DNA from: Sistotremastrum niveocremeum HHB9708
Lineage: Eukaryota > Basidiomycota > Agaricomycetes > Sistotremastrales > Sistotremastraceae
Direction: 5' to 3'
NCBI GenBank assembly: GCA_001630475.1
Contig: KV419448.1
Coordinates: forward strand, 111,946 to 175,945
DNA: 64,000 nt
Of this stretch, positions 24,079-36,592 are shown in pieces. Each line of letters opens with the position of its first letter. The first letter of the stretch is position 1. Below the pieces are notes generated by a model. The model was not told the origin of the DNA. It saw only the letters and a program-made list of their open reading frames with translations, and ran no database searches. Both the position numbers and the translations under genes were made by a program.

Positions 24079-25389
24079 ATGGCTGATTTGGACAGGCACG
24101 CGTTTTATTATGACCTCCTATGCTTCTCTCGCTGAAATGTTCTTATCTCACTCAGGCAGATTGAACAACTTTTGCAATGCGAGCCCATATCAGAAGCCCA
24201 AGTCAAACAACTCTGTTCGAAAGCTCGCGAAATTCTGATCGAGGAGGCCAATGTTCAATACGTCGATTCTCCTGTAACAGTCAGTCTAGTCTCTTTTTTA
24301 CTTTCCTGGTTTCTGCCGACATTCGAGGATTGCTGAGGATCTGAAGGGCTGTGCAGATATGTGGTGACGTACATGGGCAGTTCTGGGACGTAATGGAACT
24401 TTTCAAAGTGGGCGGGATGTGCCCAGATACCAGCTATCTCTTCATGGGTGCACCTTCTCAAGCCTCGACACGAAGTCTTTATCTAATCCTCACATCTTCA
24501 GGCGATTTCGTTGATCGAGGATTTTACTCTGTCGAGACCTTTCTGCTCCTGCTCGCGTACAAAGTCCGGTATCCTGATCGAATTACCCTGATACGAGGCA
24601 ACCACGAATCGCGACAAATAACCCAGGTCTATGGGTTCTATGACGAGTGTACGCGGAAATATGGGACGTCCAACGTGTGGCGATATTGTTGCGAGGTGTT
24701 CGACTATTTAGCGCTGGGAGCGATTGTGGATGGGAGGGTATTCTGTGTCCATGGCGGGTTGAGTCCAAATTTGACAACTATTGATGGGGTGTGTTGCTTC
24801 CATATCATTCCGGTCTACTGCCTGACCTCGTATTTTTGCAGATTCGGGCCATTGACCGTAAACAAGAAGTGCCCCACGATGGACCCATGTGTGATTTACT
24901 TTGGTCCGACCCTGATGGTTGGTTGCGAAAACTCCTCACGATCTCCCACCTTCTTACGGATGTTGTCAGATATTCAGGGATGGGGTTTGTCTCCGAGAGG
25001 AGCCGGATTTCTGTTCGGCTCAGATATTGTCAAGAGCTTCGCACACAGCAATGACATCGAGCTAATTGCCCGAGCTCACCAACTTGCTATGGAGGGATAC
25101 AAGCTGATGTTCGATAAGAAGATCGTGACTGTCTGGAGCGCGCCCAATTACTGTTATCGGTTCGCCTTTCCGACTTTGAGAGAGATGGTACACTGATTTC
25201 GCTGCAGCTGTGGAAATGTGGCATCTATATTGGAACTCGACGATCAATTACGGCAAGAGTATAAAGTATTTAGCCATGCTGTATCTGTACGTGCGGGGCG
25301 TCTCATCCATGACTTTGAGCTGATCTGCTTCTGCATAGGATGTTCGCTCTGTACCTGCCAAACTGCCACCAGCGGAGTACTTCTTGTAG
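24079..25389 (+). CDS. PPH3: Protein phosphatase 4 catalytic subunit, 302 aa
   Basis: PPP-family Ser/Thr phosphatase of the PP4 complex (DNA-damage recovery and other roles known in fungi). Eight exons: 24079-24095, 24156-24279, 24357-24447, 24502-24788, 24842-24917, 24970-25159, 25208-25280, 25339-25389. The joined protein is continuous with PP4: MADLDR then [19 protein letters not shown] (50-55), GDFVDRG (78-84), [54 protein letters not shown]. The C-terminus EYFL carries the conserved Tyr-Phe-Leu tail whose Leu is methylated. Residues such as [18 protein letters not shown] and RTIDRKQ-like [14 protein letters not shown] favour PP4 over PP2A. Intron 1 (24096-24155) has a GC donor (AG|GCACGC). 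Introns 2 (GTCAGT) and 6 (GTTCGC) have weak donors, but homology fixes them. Confidence 0.95.
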
Positions 25390-26005
25390 CGTTGTGCCTT
25401 ATTTGTAGTAATTCTATTCTACCTGTAAACTTCAAAGCCCCTTTAGGCAATCAACCAAAAGAAGATGTAGAAATATAATTAGAGTTTTTTTTTGTTCCTG
25501 ACGATGGCGTAAGCGCGCGAGGTCGATATTATGCCGAGTCCCGCATCGGGATTCCTCGTTTTGCTCCTTTCTCATTCTCGACATCGCGTCAAACGTTTGA
25601 GCCTCTCCCTTTGCGCATGCCATGCCACGCACTATCGCCATTTCCGGGCGCCCCTCAGGACTGCTAGTCTGAATCTTGAATCTCTATCGATGACTTAAAC
25701 GTAACTTGAGCTATTGAGCGTTGAAACAAAGATCCACGTGCAGAACGCCAGGACATCCAAGAGACATGCGATTATCGTCAGTTAATTTCCGTTTAGCAAA
25801 AAGGATTTGAAGGCTCTGACACGCGTAAACAAGCTCTTTTGCACGACTACCTAGGTCCTCTGCCTGTTCCTACAGGATTACACGAGTAGCGGTACACTAG
25901 TACTCCCTGCGAACCGACGAAGAACGGACAACATCCCTCTTCTCTACGTCGTACTCGCCATCTCTCTCTCACCAAAGTCTTCGAATTTGAAACCTTTCCC
26001 TAAGT
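25390..26005. other. Spacer between PP4c and the membrane-protein gene
   Basis: This is the 3' region of the phosphatase gene and presumably the promoter of the next gene, which runs in the same direction. No other feature is seen. Confidence 0.5.
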
Positions 26006-29000
26006 ATGAAGTCAATACGTGGCCGAATGTCCTCTGCGCTGGCGTTCAAGAGGACAACCTCTGGTCGAGGTTCGCCAGGCATTACTAGAGGAGATACAGG
26101 ATCTCTTCGTTCAGCGTCTCCAGCCCCCACCATTGCTATCGAGAGAACTGATAGTCCGTCCCAAGGTACCATAGCAAGTACCGAGAACCTTGATTCTCAA
26201 ACTGCAGTAGCCACTGGGTCGGATGGCACACAGACACAGCCCGCCGCACTGGCACCATCCCCGCCGTCCGATCCGGCAAAAAATCAGCCAGCCACGATTG
26301 TTCAATCTCCCACCACAATCTCAAGCTCACCCGACGCTATTCCGTCCACAGCGACAGTGACGTCACCCCCTCAGAGTGTCTCTCAGGCATCGGCTTCGAT
26401 CCCTACAGCAGGGACGCAGACGAGTGAAGCAGCACCTCAACAAGCTCCCGCTTCCGTCCAAGCTGAAGCCTCAGCTCCTGTCGCGATACCTCCTCAGGCC
26501 GTTACAGAATCGAAGCCCACCGAAACCGTTGCTGCAGAGCCGTCTCAGGCGACCACTCAGAAGCAAGAGCAGCCACCAGCGCCGCTTGGACAGGCGGCCC
26601 CTTCGGGGACAGCGCCAGTTCAAGCTCCAGTAGAGCCAGTTCAAGTGCCTCCAGAAGTACCCAGACCCGCTCCGGCTTCATCAGTCACAAGTTACTTCGA
26701 CCTCCCCAAAACCGACTCCCCGGCCAAAGCCCCGGTCCCTCCCCCGGAACCTGCTACCATCGCAGCAGCTGTCGTGCCACCGCAAGCTGTTTCTTCTCCT
26801 GCTCCAGTTCAGGAGGTGCCAACGGCTGCGCTTCCGTCCCCCGCAATCCCGATCCCCGTCGTTCAGCGCCCCGTATCTTTACCTCGAACAAGTACATTCG
26901 ATCCTGATCAACCTGCTAACACTCAGTATCGATACAACGCGCCTTCTGCGCCGGCGCCGGCTCAAACAGAACCTGTTGGAAATGGTGACCCGGTGGCGCC
27001 GGTTCAGGCCGTAGGACGGACTGTGCCGATTGAAGTTGCCAAAGACGTTCAACAGGCCACAGCTCTTCCCATCGCTCCCGCTCCCGCACCTCAGCCACAG
27101 GTCATCCCGACAGATAGGAGCGCCAATGCGCCGCCGTCTGCCGTAGGTCCTGCGGTTGTTCCTGTCCCTATTCTTCAGCCTGTCGCCGCACCTTCGAATC
27201 AAATACCAGCGGGATATACGTTCCCTCAACCACAAACTACAGGCCAGCAACAGCAACAGAAGGCGGTCGTACGACAGAAAGCATCCACCGTATCGTAAGT
27301 CATTCATCTAATAATTTAGAGCTCCTTCACGTTTTGTTCGTATGATTAGGGTAGCAACGACTGATCCGTTCAACAATCCGAAGTATGAAGTTCACGATCA
27401 AGTCATTTCCCCTACCGACACAGTTAGGCTTTCTCGGTGAGCTAATCGCCGAATAATTTTTGACGGGCATATCCTGACGATTTGACCACAGCCATGAAGC
27501 TTCCCAACCATCCCTACTAGATCAGCCACCACCCGCAGAAGAAGCATATCATCAAATCACTCCAACACCTGTATCAATGCCTCTTCCGGCACTTCATGAA
27601 ATTATACCGAGGCGCGTCATGTTCTTACCTACCTCCGCACGCAATATTAAATCCATCTTTTCGATCTTTGATTCTACTCCTCCCCCATCTGCATCTGTCC
27701 CTGCTGCTACCGCTATACCCGGATCTTCTCATCCACGTCCTTTTCCGCCTCCAACCAAACCACCTGATGTGGATGTCGACGCTGACGTCACCATATTGAC
27801 CGGCATTGAAATGAAATCTCTATCGTTGGCGAAATACAGGGGTGTCGTTCGCATCGATTCTGATAGTGGTATCCATATGCCAAGTCCCAAGAAAGGCGGA
27901 GGTCCTCTTCACGGAAGAACTCCGAGCGGCATTTCCCAACATTCTCGCTCGCCTGTACAGGAACGCCGCGATGAGTGAGACTTTGATCTTTAGACGCAAT
28001 TAGGGATATATTCTGATATGTCGCGATCGTAGTGACGAGTTCCATCCGCTGCTTTCCAGGACAATTCTGCCTCGGATGGATACACGTACCGTTGATAACA
28101 TCGTCAAGTCAGTCGATCCAGTTTCTTCGGAGCATGGCTGACTATTCTTGATGATAACAGTTCCTCGTGGCCCGCTCCTCAACTCAACCCAACGGTTCTT
28201 GGCTGGTCCGAATACATACTCCCTGATTCATCCTACTATTATTACCACCCCCTGAACCGCGTCGTCACTGACGTTGATCTTCGAAATCAACACAAACTTG
28301 ACGAAATGACGGCTTATATCGATCGCGAGATGCAAGATAATATTCCTCAAGGCTGGGAGATGTGGGTCCGTGACACTGCGCCGAATGGTCGACACTTCGC
28401 TCCTTGGAAGATGTGGGTTTCGCATGAAAGGCAGATTGTAGGACATGAGGAGCCTGATAAATATCGGGATGATCATGACGACTATGATCGTATGTCCAAG
28501 GTCCTCTAGATGTCTCACATAGCTCTGATCCCAGTGCTTTAGGTCTAAAGCTCACGGAGGCGTATTGGTCATTCGTACAAGCTCATCCTGCTCATGCACA
28601 CTTGCCGCCCAAAGCCCACGAAGAAGCTTATGAAATCCTTACCTGGAATTATACCGGTACATATTTCCTCTTGCTATCTTACCTTCTGCTTCACTTTTGA
28701 CAGATGGCCTGATCACGTCCGAAAGCCCCGCTCAACCTGTGTTCACCGCCGAAGAATGTCAAGAATTGATGACCCTTCTCCGAAATCTTGGGAATGGTAC
28801 GTCCTCTCATAGCTCGATGCGAGAGCTACTCATGATGCGCCACACAGGCCATCGCCCATCTCCTGGCCATTCGCGAACTGTCGCCAAGATCCAGCTCAGA
28901 GCAAGTACGTCATCAATTTCCTTATTGAGCCGTTGTTTGCTCATCTTTGCTTCCAGCTCAATGGCGTCAGAGTCTTCTTTCCTTCCCACGCAGGGCGGAG

Positions 29001-29771
29001 AAGCCTGCCGAAAATGCTGCTGAGAACGGTTCTGTTCTGAAGCATACCTTCCGCCATTTCTTCTTCACATTCTTCTGCCTCGGCATTCCGTACCTCTATG
29101 CAAAGGATCAAGATATCGGCCGTCATCGCGATCTGGGACATGAGTTGCATACCGGACATTTCGACCATCAAGAATCGGGACCCATTTTCACCGGATTACC
29201 CATCGTCGTAAGCAGACTCTTTCTTTGCCGATACCTTCCGTGCTGAAATTCCTTCAAGGCTGCCCTAGTCCTGAGCTCTTCGGTCACATTCCTCGCATTA
29301 CCCGGTCTTGATCCCCCAGCTCGCATCGCATCAATGGCAGCTGGTCTCCTCGCCGTCATTAGTCTCGTTGCGACGCTTATCACTGGTAGGCATATTCGGA
29401 AGTCAGGAAAAAGCGCCCAACCCGACCGTGAAAGCTTATTAGTGAGCCATAACGTTAACACCTATGGCGCCGCTGCGACAAATTCCCAACAATCCTTCAA
29501 TAAAAGGAACTTGCATAGATCTCAGTCGCGTTTGAGAAGCCGGTTCTCCCAAGCGCTCCCCGCTGTCCTTCTGGGATGGTCTTTGATAGCCTTGTGTGCG
29601 GCCATTGTGCTTTACGCAGTTCGAGGAGCGTTGTTCTCGAATGGGCAATCGCTAGTTCCAACTCCGACCATACAGGAGTTTAATCCGCCGCTGCGATGGC
29701 TCGTTGTCGGAACGTGGGTCGTTTTGATTGTGGCTGTTGCTGGGTCCTTCAAGTTGACGAGAAAGCGATAG
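26006..29771 (+). CDS. Large Pro/Ala-rich protein with WW-like segment and C-terminal membrane helices, 1096 aa
   Basis: Function unknown. Ten exons: 26006-27294, 27350-27436, 27492-27974, 28033-28107, 28161-28489, 28543-28656, 28704-28796, 28848-28904, 28957-29207, 29259-29771; all junctions keep frame. Residues 1 to about 430 are disordered, dominated by Pro, Ala, Gln, Ser and Val. The middle carries WSEYILPDSSYYYYHPLNRV and IPQGWEMWVRD...WKMWVSHERQIVG, a degenerate WW-like pair of tryptophans, and then YWSFVQAHPAHAHLP. The last two exons encode hydrophobic spans: HTFRHFFFTFFCLGIPYLY, a span around IASMAAGLLAVISLVATLIT, AVLLGWSLIALCAAIVLYAV and LRWLVVGTWVVLIVAVAGSF, about four or five helices ending in a basic KLTRKR tail. 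It resembles uncharacterised Agaricomycete membrane proteins from memory. The exon 7-9 region is the least certain. Confidence 0.8.
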
Positions 29772-30114
29772 GGATGATCGCGAAGATATCTATAGCCCCT
29801 TTACCTGATGATATGCAACGATAATAGTCTCCTACTCATAATAGCTTTCTCTTGCGGCTTCTCTCATCAGCATCTTGTTTCTGTATCGGATCTGATTTAC
29901 GTCTCTGTCCCGAGCCACGACATGTACATAGATATATTGATATGCACTTTATGATTTACGAGTTATTTCAAATCACTGCAGTGAAAGGACCTCGCATTCA
30001 CATTGATAGCCCGCGGAGCTGAAACTAACGATACATAAATATGCATAAATGTTAGCATCGAGTCGCTGAAAGAAGACGTACCTTCCAGCGCCGACTGCGG
30101 CTTCATTCAGTCAT
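29772..30114. other. Short convergent spacer
   Basis: 3' regions of two convergent genes. On the minus strand a GTACGT donor lies just after the stop of the secreted-peptide gene, so its 3' untranslated region may be spliced. Confidence 0.4.
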
Positions 30115-30351
30115 TCACGGTCCGAGGTATTCCTTGCAGCCGTCTTTGAGTTCCTGAGCAGTACAGGCACTTGCGTGAGATTTGTCAATGCCATTTCCAC
30201 ATAAGCAATGAGGCTAGTAATCGGTGTCAGTGACGAGAATCTTGATGACTTTGATGAATCATGATCATACGTAGTTGAATATTTGAGGAGAGGGGCTGGC
30301 TACGGCGACCGTAGCCAATGCAAGGAAAATACTGATCAAGAAGGTGCGCAT
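30115..30351 (-). CDS. Small secreted cysteine-containing peptide, 59 aa
   Basis: Found by splicing, below the length of ordinary gene calls. Exon 1 (30351-30271, 27 codons) begins MRTFLISIFLALATVAVASP, a textbook signal peptide with likely cleavage after AVA. Exon 2 (30213-30115) adds PHCLCGNGIDKSHASACTAQ and an acidic tail ending in Pro-stop. Intron 30214-30270 is 57 bp, GTATGA...CTAG, phase 0. The mature part is about 40 residues with four cysteines (CxC...C...C), enough for two disulfides. Candidate effector, antimicrobial or signalling peptide; no family recognised. Confidence 0.65.
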
Positions 30352-31351
30352 GTGAGTCACAGAAGGAATTCTGGTGAGCCAAAGAACGTCTTGCAGCTCC
30401 CATATATACCAAAATCACAGGGTGCGGAACCAAATTTTCACCGTGCAACTGAGTCCGTTCGTGCTATGGTCGGTCAATCAGCGCGCATAGAAGGAAGAAA
30501 ATGAGGTGGAGACTCCAGTCAATAGAAACGCCAAAAACAGCGCTCGCTCCTGTTTGTTTCATCCCTGCAACTGTCCCCGAGGAAGAACTGTGATTGGTCG
30601 TACAAATTCTTCATATAGCTCATGTTTTCTGAGCGCATCACCTGCGTATTTGCGTCCCTGAAATCAGAACCCGTGACTATGCTTCTCAAAACACTCGTCA
30701 GGGCAACAAAATTGAAACCCGCCCAAACAGCGCATTGTAGTGATTCTCCGAGTCATCGCTGAGGTACCGGAATATCACTGGATATTTGGGGAACGCTGTC
30801 ATACACTGAGGCGTATACAGCAGGGACTGAAGGAGCGCCATAACGGTCAACCTTGAACATTTTTGCCAGTCGGTAGCTTCACGATCCTCGCACTCACCGC
30901 TTAAAGCCGAAGCTCTAGAATACTGATGGCTTCCCCAAATTTCAGGCAGACCGCAGGCGGCGCTGACGATCTAGTCACTAGTGTCAGTGGTACTCGAATG
31001 CCGGGTTCGAGCGGCTCGAGACTTTTGAATTTGGTTCAAAGCTTGACATGGAAGATGACCAAAGTTTGATACGTGTAAAGATAGGCAAGATCGGCTGGTA
31101 CTCCAAGAATGTATGTTTATATGTCGACTGCAAATCTCAGATTCTTCTCGAGGCACAGAGGACAGAGGACGCAGCGGACTTGTGATTAATATTGATGAGT
31201 TGGCCGCGTTTCGCCGAAGCCACGTCGCCCCCGATTGATTGCCCGATCGAATACAATCCTCATTTTTCAGATTGTACTGGCAGAACTGACTGACTCCATT
31301 TGATCCGAAAGAAAAATGCTGGAAACAAATATCATGATACAATATGTTACT
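30352..31351. other. Spacer, no gene recognised
   Basis: It contains the promoter of the secreted-peptide gene and the 3' region of the F-box gene, both on the minus strand. Nothing else is supported. Confidence 0.5.
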
Positions 31352-32985
31352 TCAGTACTGGATAATAAAAGTGACACGAGAACCTCTGGGTATCGAGGGG
31401 TCAGGATCTGCCTCTCTTTCTACAACTAGCTGCGCATAAATTGGATCCCAGCTCCGGAATTTACTCATAGACAGTGCCCAAGGGCGCTGACCAGCGGGAA
31501 GTTGAAGTCTAGCCTGTACCAATTGTCTTTCTGGGGACCTCGTGAAACAGACGTCAAGAAAATCGTCCGCCAGCCAGGAGTACCCAATCTCCCTGCCATC
31601 TGAGCCCTGTTGGAATGCCCAACGGGGTCCAAGACGTCCCAATGGTATGTGCTCAAATGAGCCGTCAGGCGTGAGACAAAGAGCCAGAAAGACCAGTCGG
31701 TCAGCAAGGTCACCGGATGGCACCGCATATTCTTTGATGCATGTAAATGAGGCGGGGACTTTATTTCCGGCCGGAAAATTTGTTGTCCAGTGAGTGGGTC
31801 TAAAATATCGAACGTTAGCAACATTAACTGTTGATTTTCTCCATTCGAATCCCAAAGATCCTGCGCCGTTGTTTGGCGACACCGTTGTACACTGGGAAGT
31901 TGGGACGGATGGGATGTCAATAATCCAGGTTGCCCGTTGTTCTTCGTCGTCGTCCTCTTGATCTTCATCATCCTCTTCCGGTGTCTCAAAAGCGACGTCA
32001 AGAATGATTTTTTGCAGGGTAGCATGGAATTCGGCTCGAAGGATTTGATACCATACCTTGCATATTAGTAAGACAGCGAAAACTTGAGGCTGGATCAAGA
32101 GGAGAACTCACGTAATCATGACCTTCGAACTCGAGTTCGACTCCAACCCGGCTTTCTGATTCGAACACTCTCAGTGAGGTACGAACATTCTCAGCGCCAT
32201 CACTATGGATAACGAGGAAATATGGATCCTTGTAGTGTCCATCACTGCCGGTTCGATGAATAGTATCGCCCATGGATTGGATGTATGGACGTTGATCGTG
32301 TTCCTCGATCATAGCAGGAAAATAGATATTGTATCTGCGCAGACAGATGGCGTAACCAAGGCTTCTCACAAGTTAGACGGGTACAGCAGGTAACTTTAAG
32401 ATGCAGCGTCTCACTTGTTTGGGGTCGCATCGTATGATGTGGTGCCGCATCGAACGACTCCACCGCCGATCGTGCCGAAGATGTCTGGTGGGTTGGAATC
32501 CTCAGTGAGAAGAATGCCGTCTTGAATTGGAACTTTGGCTGTGTCAAGAAATTTAATGCCTTCCAGAGCATAGTAGAGGAACCATCGGCCACCGGGGACA
32601 GCGGCATGAGTTGGCACCCCGAAGGAAGTGGATATAGGGATATTGGAGACATGCTTTGGAATCATCCAACGCCCTTCGACAGACTGGGATATTCTGAAAC
32701 ATCTCAAAGCCAGAGGAAACAGTAGGTCAATTGGCACTGTTTTGATCGTGTGTCCGGTAGGCAAGGGGAGGTTCTCGGGATCTTGAGCCTTTTCCCATAG
32801 GGTACGGTCATTCTTCGCGAATACGTATATCATTCTTGAGCACTGCATCTCAGTTGGTAAGAATTGACATCACAAAAGGCGTGTTCCAAGCTTCGTACTT
32901 GAGCGATTGAGGCGATGTCAGCGACGTTTGCATTGCTGAGGATGTGAAGGATGACTTCGATCGGTACCCGAGAAAAGGAAGACAT
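31352..32985 (-). CDS. F-box-like protein A, 480 aa
   Basis: Probable substrate receptor for an SCF ubiquitin ligase. Exons 32985-32899, 32842-32415, 32334-32112 and 32056-31352; introns have phases 0/2/0. The N-terminus SFSRVPIEVILHILSNANVA is an F-box-type helix pattern (short form, about residues 3-30). The remainder is a basidiomycete-type recognition region with LPLPTGHTIKTVPIDLLFPL, PGGRWFLYY, and an acidic run near EEDDEDQEDDDEE. No leucine-rich or WD repeats are obvious. It is a clear paralog of the gene at 61429-62995 (same intron phases; shared LPLPTGHT and PGGRW segments). An alternative start at 33027 would add 14 residues. Acceptor 32849 instead of 32843 would add two residues. 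Confidence 0.78.
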
Positions 32986-33233
32986 GAGGAAAGTTCGGTT
33001 CGGTAATCCTCTATTCTTGAGAAGCAATGGGATCTGAGCACGAATTGTTCAACAGAGCCCAGCGAACGAGCTCTTGGCAGTACTTAGATCGAGGTGGTCG
33101 CCGGCGTAGTATTGTCGGAATTCGGCTTGTCGACCGAAGCGCCTGAGCTTCGACGCCCATCTTCTTACTACACGCGTAAATATACAAGCTACCATGATCC
33201 GTATCTCCTGCAAATGATATTACAATGTGCCGT

Positions 33234-35425
33234 TCAATTAGGCCCGATGAACTGATACAACACTCTCCTAACAAGGCCACTAAGCGCATGCGGTTCATTC
33301 TGATAAACACCCATAACAACACCCATCCCAAGCGCACACAGCACACTCTCCCCAAGCCTTCCCCTCAAATATTCCTTCGGAACCAGCCCCTTCCCTCTCG
33401 CTACCTTCCATACGCTCTCTAGACCCTTTGGAAGAACGTACATGGCCAATTCCGGACGGCGATGAGGGTCTTCGATAAAGAGTGAGAGACCGGAGAGGAG
33501 ACCTCCGAGGAAGAAGGAGGGTTTGGAGATTAGGAGAGCTATAAGAGATGGCGGGAGGATTTGAGAGAGACGGGTGAAGAGGGGTTGTAGTGAGGGCATG
33601 AGGGATGTTGATGGGAGTGTGGGGTGAGTAAGATAGTTATATAAATTATGCTTTGCGCAGAAATATGCTATGGTGCTGTCAGATGGATATAGGAATAACA
33701 CGGATCAGATAAACGCACTTTGGTATATTAAAACGAATGTCCCCAAAAAGGCTGCACTGCGACCCGTGCCCAAGAATGCACGTAAGAACATCTTTCCGGG
33801 CTCTTGGAAGACTGCGTGTCTCTTGAAGAGCACCATCGGGATTGTATGCAAAGCGCCATACTGCACATCGTCAGCCGCGGTCTACACCACGAAGAGTAAA
33901 GGAACATACGACAGGGATCATCCACCGGAATACGGTCCAGAATCGTTCCAGTGGAACATCAAGACATCGGTCTAACCAAGGATGTACAGCTTCACAAGGT
34001 GCCACATGTGCACCGAAGTCGCCTGCTTTCGCCGCAGCTAAACGAGCCATGAGATAGGCTTTTGATTTGGCTGATGATTTCTGTTGACGTGTGAGTACTG
34101 ATGCAATGATTGACGAGCAAGGAAAGACGTACGGGAGAGTCAATCAGGAATTGAATATCTTCGAATTTGAATTTCCCATCCCTGACGAGATCACGATTCA
34201 TGGATACGGTTTCGGGTCCGACTGTCATTGAAGCTGCTTGGATCCTGGCGACATTGTGAGCATTGGCTTAGTCTGGGAGGTGAAGGGGATATACCAAGAG
34301 ACATAGGACCTCGGAATAGTATCCGGTCTGAGCAGAAAGGCGTAGAGGATTTGTCCGCAGCTGCATACTAATTAGGCTGGGTCGCGAATCGCAAAGATAG
34401 AACGCACCAAAGAGCGAAGACAAGGACATCGCCATGAGGAATCTGAATCCCTCTATCCCTCGTATACGCGCGATATCCTCCCTGGAGACCTCTCACAAAC
34501 ATCTGCTGAGCAATGACTAATCTCCTACTCCTCGCCTCGAAACTGACGCCAAGGCCACCTGCGATCAATCCCGCGAGAACAGCATGCCATCTCTTCGTCT
34601 TCTTCCTCAGGAACTGAGCCCGAACAGTCAAATGAGAAGATCTCGGCTCGAGAGTTTCTCTCGTTTGGGGAGGTTTATCACCGGATGTAGGTGTTGAGCC
34701 GGATAGTGTGAGGAGGGGCGTAGGAGGTTCAGTGTACCCGTTCGTCTCAGTGAGACTCGGCAGTATCGGTGAGTCTTCTTCTGAATTAGGTGAATCCCCG
34801 TCAGCGTCAGGGGATTCAGGTTCGGCGGTCGTAAAGCCAACTTTTCTTGTCCGCTTTCTCGTTCGTGTTCTGGTGCCGGATCCAGGTGTTGAATGTGTGG
34901 GAAGAAGAGGTGGTCGGGAAATTATAGGAGCGGGGATGAGGATAGGTAGGGCGTTTAGGATGAAGCGGTAAAGGCCTGTAAATGATCCGAGCATCGCTGC
35001 GAAGCGCCATGTATCTTTTCCGAACACGGCGTGCAGAACTAACGAAAATTTCAACTGCCTACTCCAAGTAAGTATTTTCGCCAGCTTTATTTGAACGCAA
35101 TGACTTACCTCGTCCTCACAATCCTGAACAGCAATATGAATAAATTTACGCCGCCTCGAATACCGAAGCCAAGCGTGCCAGCTCGGATGCCACCCTTCAG
35201 CGCATGGTCCAAACACTCCTCAAGGTTGGTGACCTCAACAACCGGATCACCTCGATCTCTCCAAATTATTTTCCGAGCTTCCCTTAGGCGTTCCTGATCA
35301 TTGGCCAACGCAACGAGATTTTCAAATGAGGCTACAGCTCTTCGCGGCGTAGTAAGCAAAAATGAGGGTGTTCTTGAAATTGGTTTTCGAGGCCGTTTCG
35401 ATGTAGAGGGCGTTGGGAGAGACAT
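33234..35425 (-). CDS. TMEM135-like multi-span membrane protein, 630 aa
   Basis: TMEM135-family proteins are linked in animals to mitochondrial dynamics and peroxisomes; the fungal role is unclear. Seven exons, from the start: 35425-35109, 35058-34408, 34360-34295, 34244-34133, 34080-33910, 33860-33719, 33667-33234, with phases 2,2,2,0,0,1, all consistent. Features: N-terminal HALKGGIRAGTLGFGIRGGV, a long polar Ser/Pro/Thr-rich insert (about residues 160-245), CGQILYAFLLRPDTIPRSY, PCEAVHPWLDRC, and FFLGGLLSGLSLFIEDPHRR followed by ELAMYVLPKGLESVW, the family hallmark near the C-terminus. The cysteine-containing PCEAVHP block is also typical. About six to eight hydrophobic segments. The exon 6-7 acceptor (33668) was chosen because it keeps frame. 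Confidence 0.85.
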
Positions 35426-36592
35426 GGTGGTCCGAACGAGGAATAGGGAGCGTCAGGGACCAGGCCGACCAGGAGGAGCAATGACGTGAATCCTAAAGGA
35501 TTTTGGGGAAGCCGATCACGTGATCGCGAATCCCTTGGGGCAAACCAGCGAGTCGCGTTTGAGTCGCGTCTGCTTTTGTCTTCGTTTCGCTCGATGCCAA
35601 CAGTGCTTGCTAGCTTTGCTCAAAGCGTCCTCGTTTAAGCCTGCTAGCTTATTTCTCTCTTTATTGAAAGACCATACGACGGTCGTCTTGCAGCATCGGA
35701 TTGAATTCGTGAGTTGACACTCGATGCAGCATTGTATGGGCATATTCCTGACAAATGACTCAGAGCAGTGTCAGTTTATTCTGCTAGCTCATCGTGCCTA
35801 TGTTTCAGTCAGACTCGCCTGCCATGATCTCTATATGCGCCGTTTCACGTTGCTGGCGAAATCGAAGAGAGCCCCTGACGAAATTCTACGATGCCAACAC
35901 CAGACCCCTCACTCCATGAATCCCAAGTAGACCTCTGGCCTCGATTTCTCCAACGTCACAAACCGTAGAAACGTTTCCTCGACCGCCGTGAAATGATCTC
36001 AAGCAAATTTAGTTCTTCTAAAATTCAATACACCGGAAATTTTCTAGTCAGTTGTGCGGGAGGTTCCAGAATTCGTTTCATCGCCGGCTCCGCTTGTGCT
36101 CATCCGGAGGGGTGGGATGTGAGGTGCTACTGCACTTCATCGACCTCAAAGATCAAAGTTTTGGGGACGTCATGTGATTCACGTAACTAGGAAACACCGC
36201 TCTATTCATGAAGAAGATCATAGGTTCATATCATATTTCTCGAGTTTCAAGGACCAACACTCCTATCCGAACACAAAGAACTACAATTCCAGCCTTAGTA
36301 AGAGGGCGGGATGAACTGTTGATGTGATACCGATACCGAGGGCTTTGTGCCAATCATTATCGACTGCCTGAGAGCCCGTCGCGATGTTTGGAAGAATGTT
36401 CTTCTGCCTGGGCCTATAAGCCGAGTGAGAGGAGACTAGGAGGGCTGATACAGTGGCACATAGCAGATCTAGAAATAAAGAATTCCCATACCGAGAGGCA
36501 GGGACGACGGCACACAGATAGCATTTTTACTTCGCTGACTTAATATATTGGTATAACCAAAGATACATCCAGCTGGGAAAAATTAGCAGAAG
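35426..36592. other. Spacer, no gene recognised
   Basis: Promoter side of the TMEM135-like gene and 3' side of secreted-cluster member 1. Plus-strand frames at 35.5-35.9 kb are short and unsupported. Confidence 0.5.
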
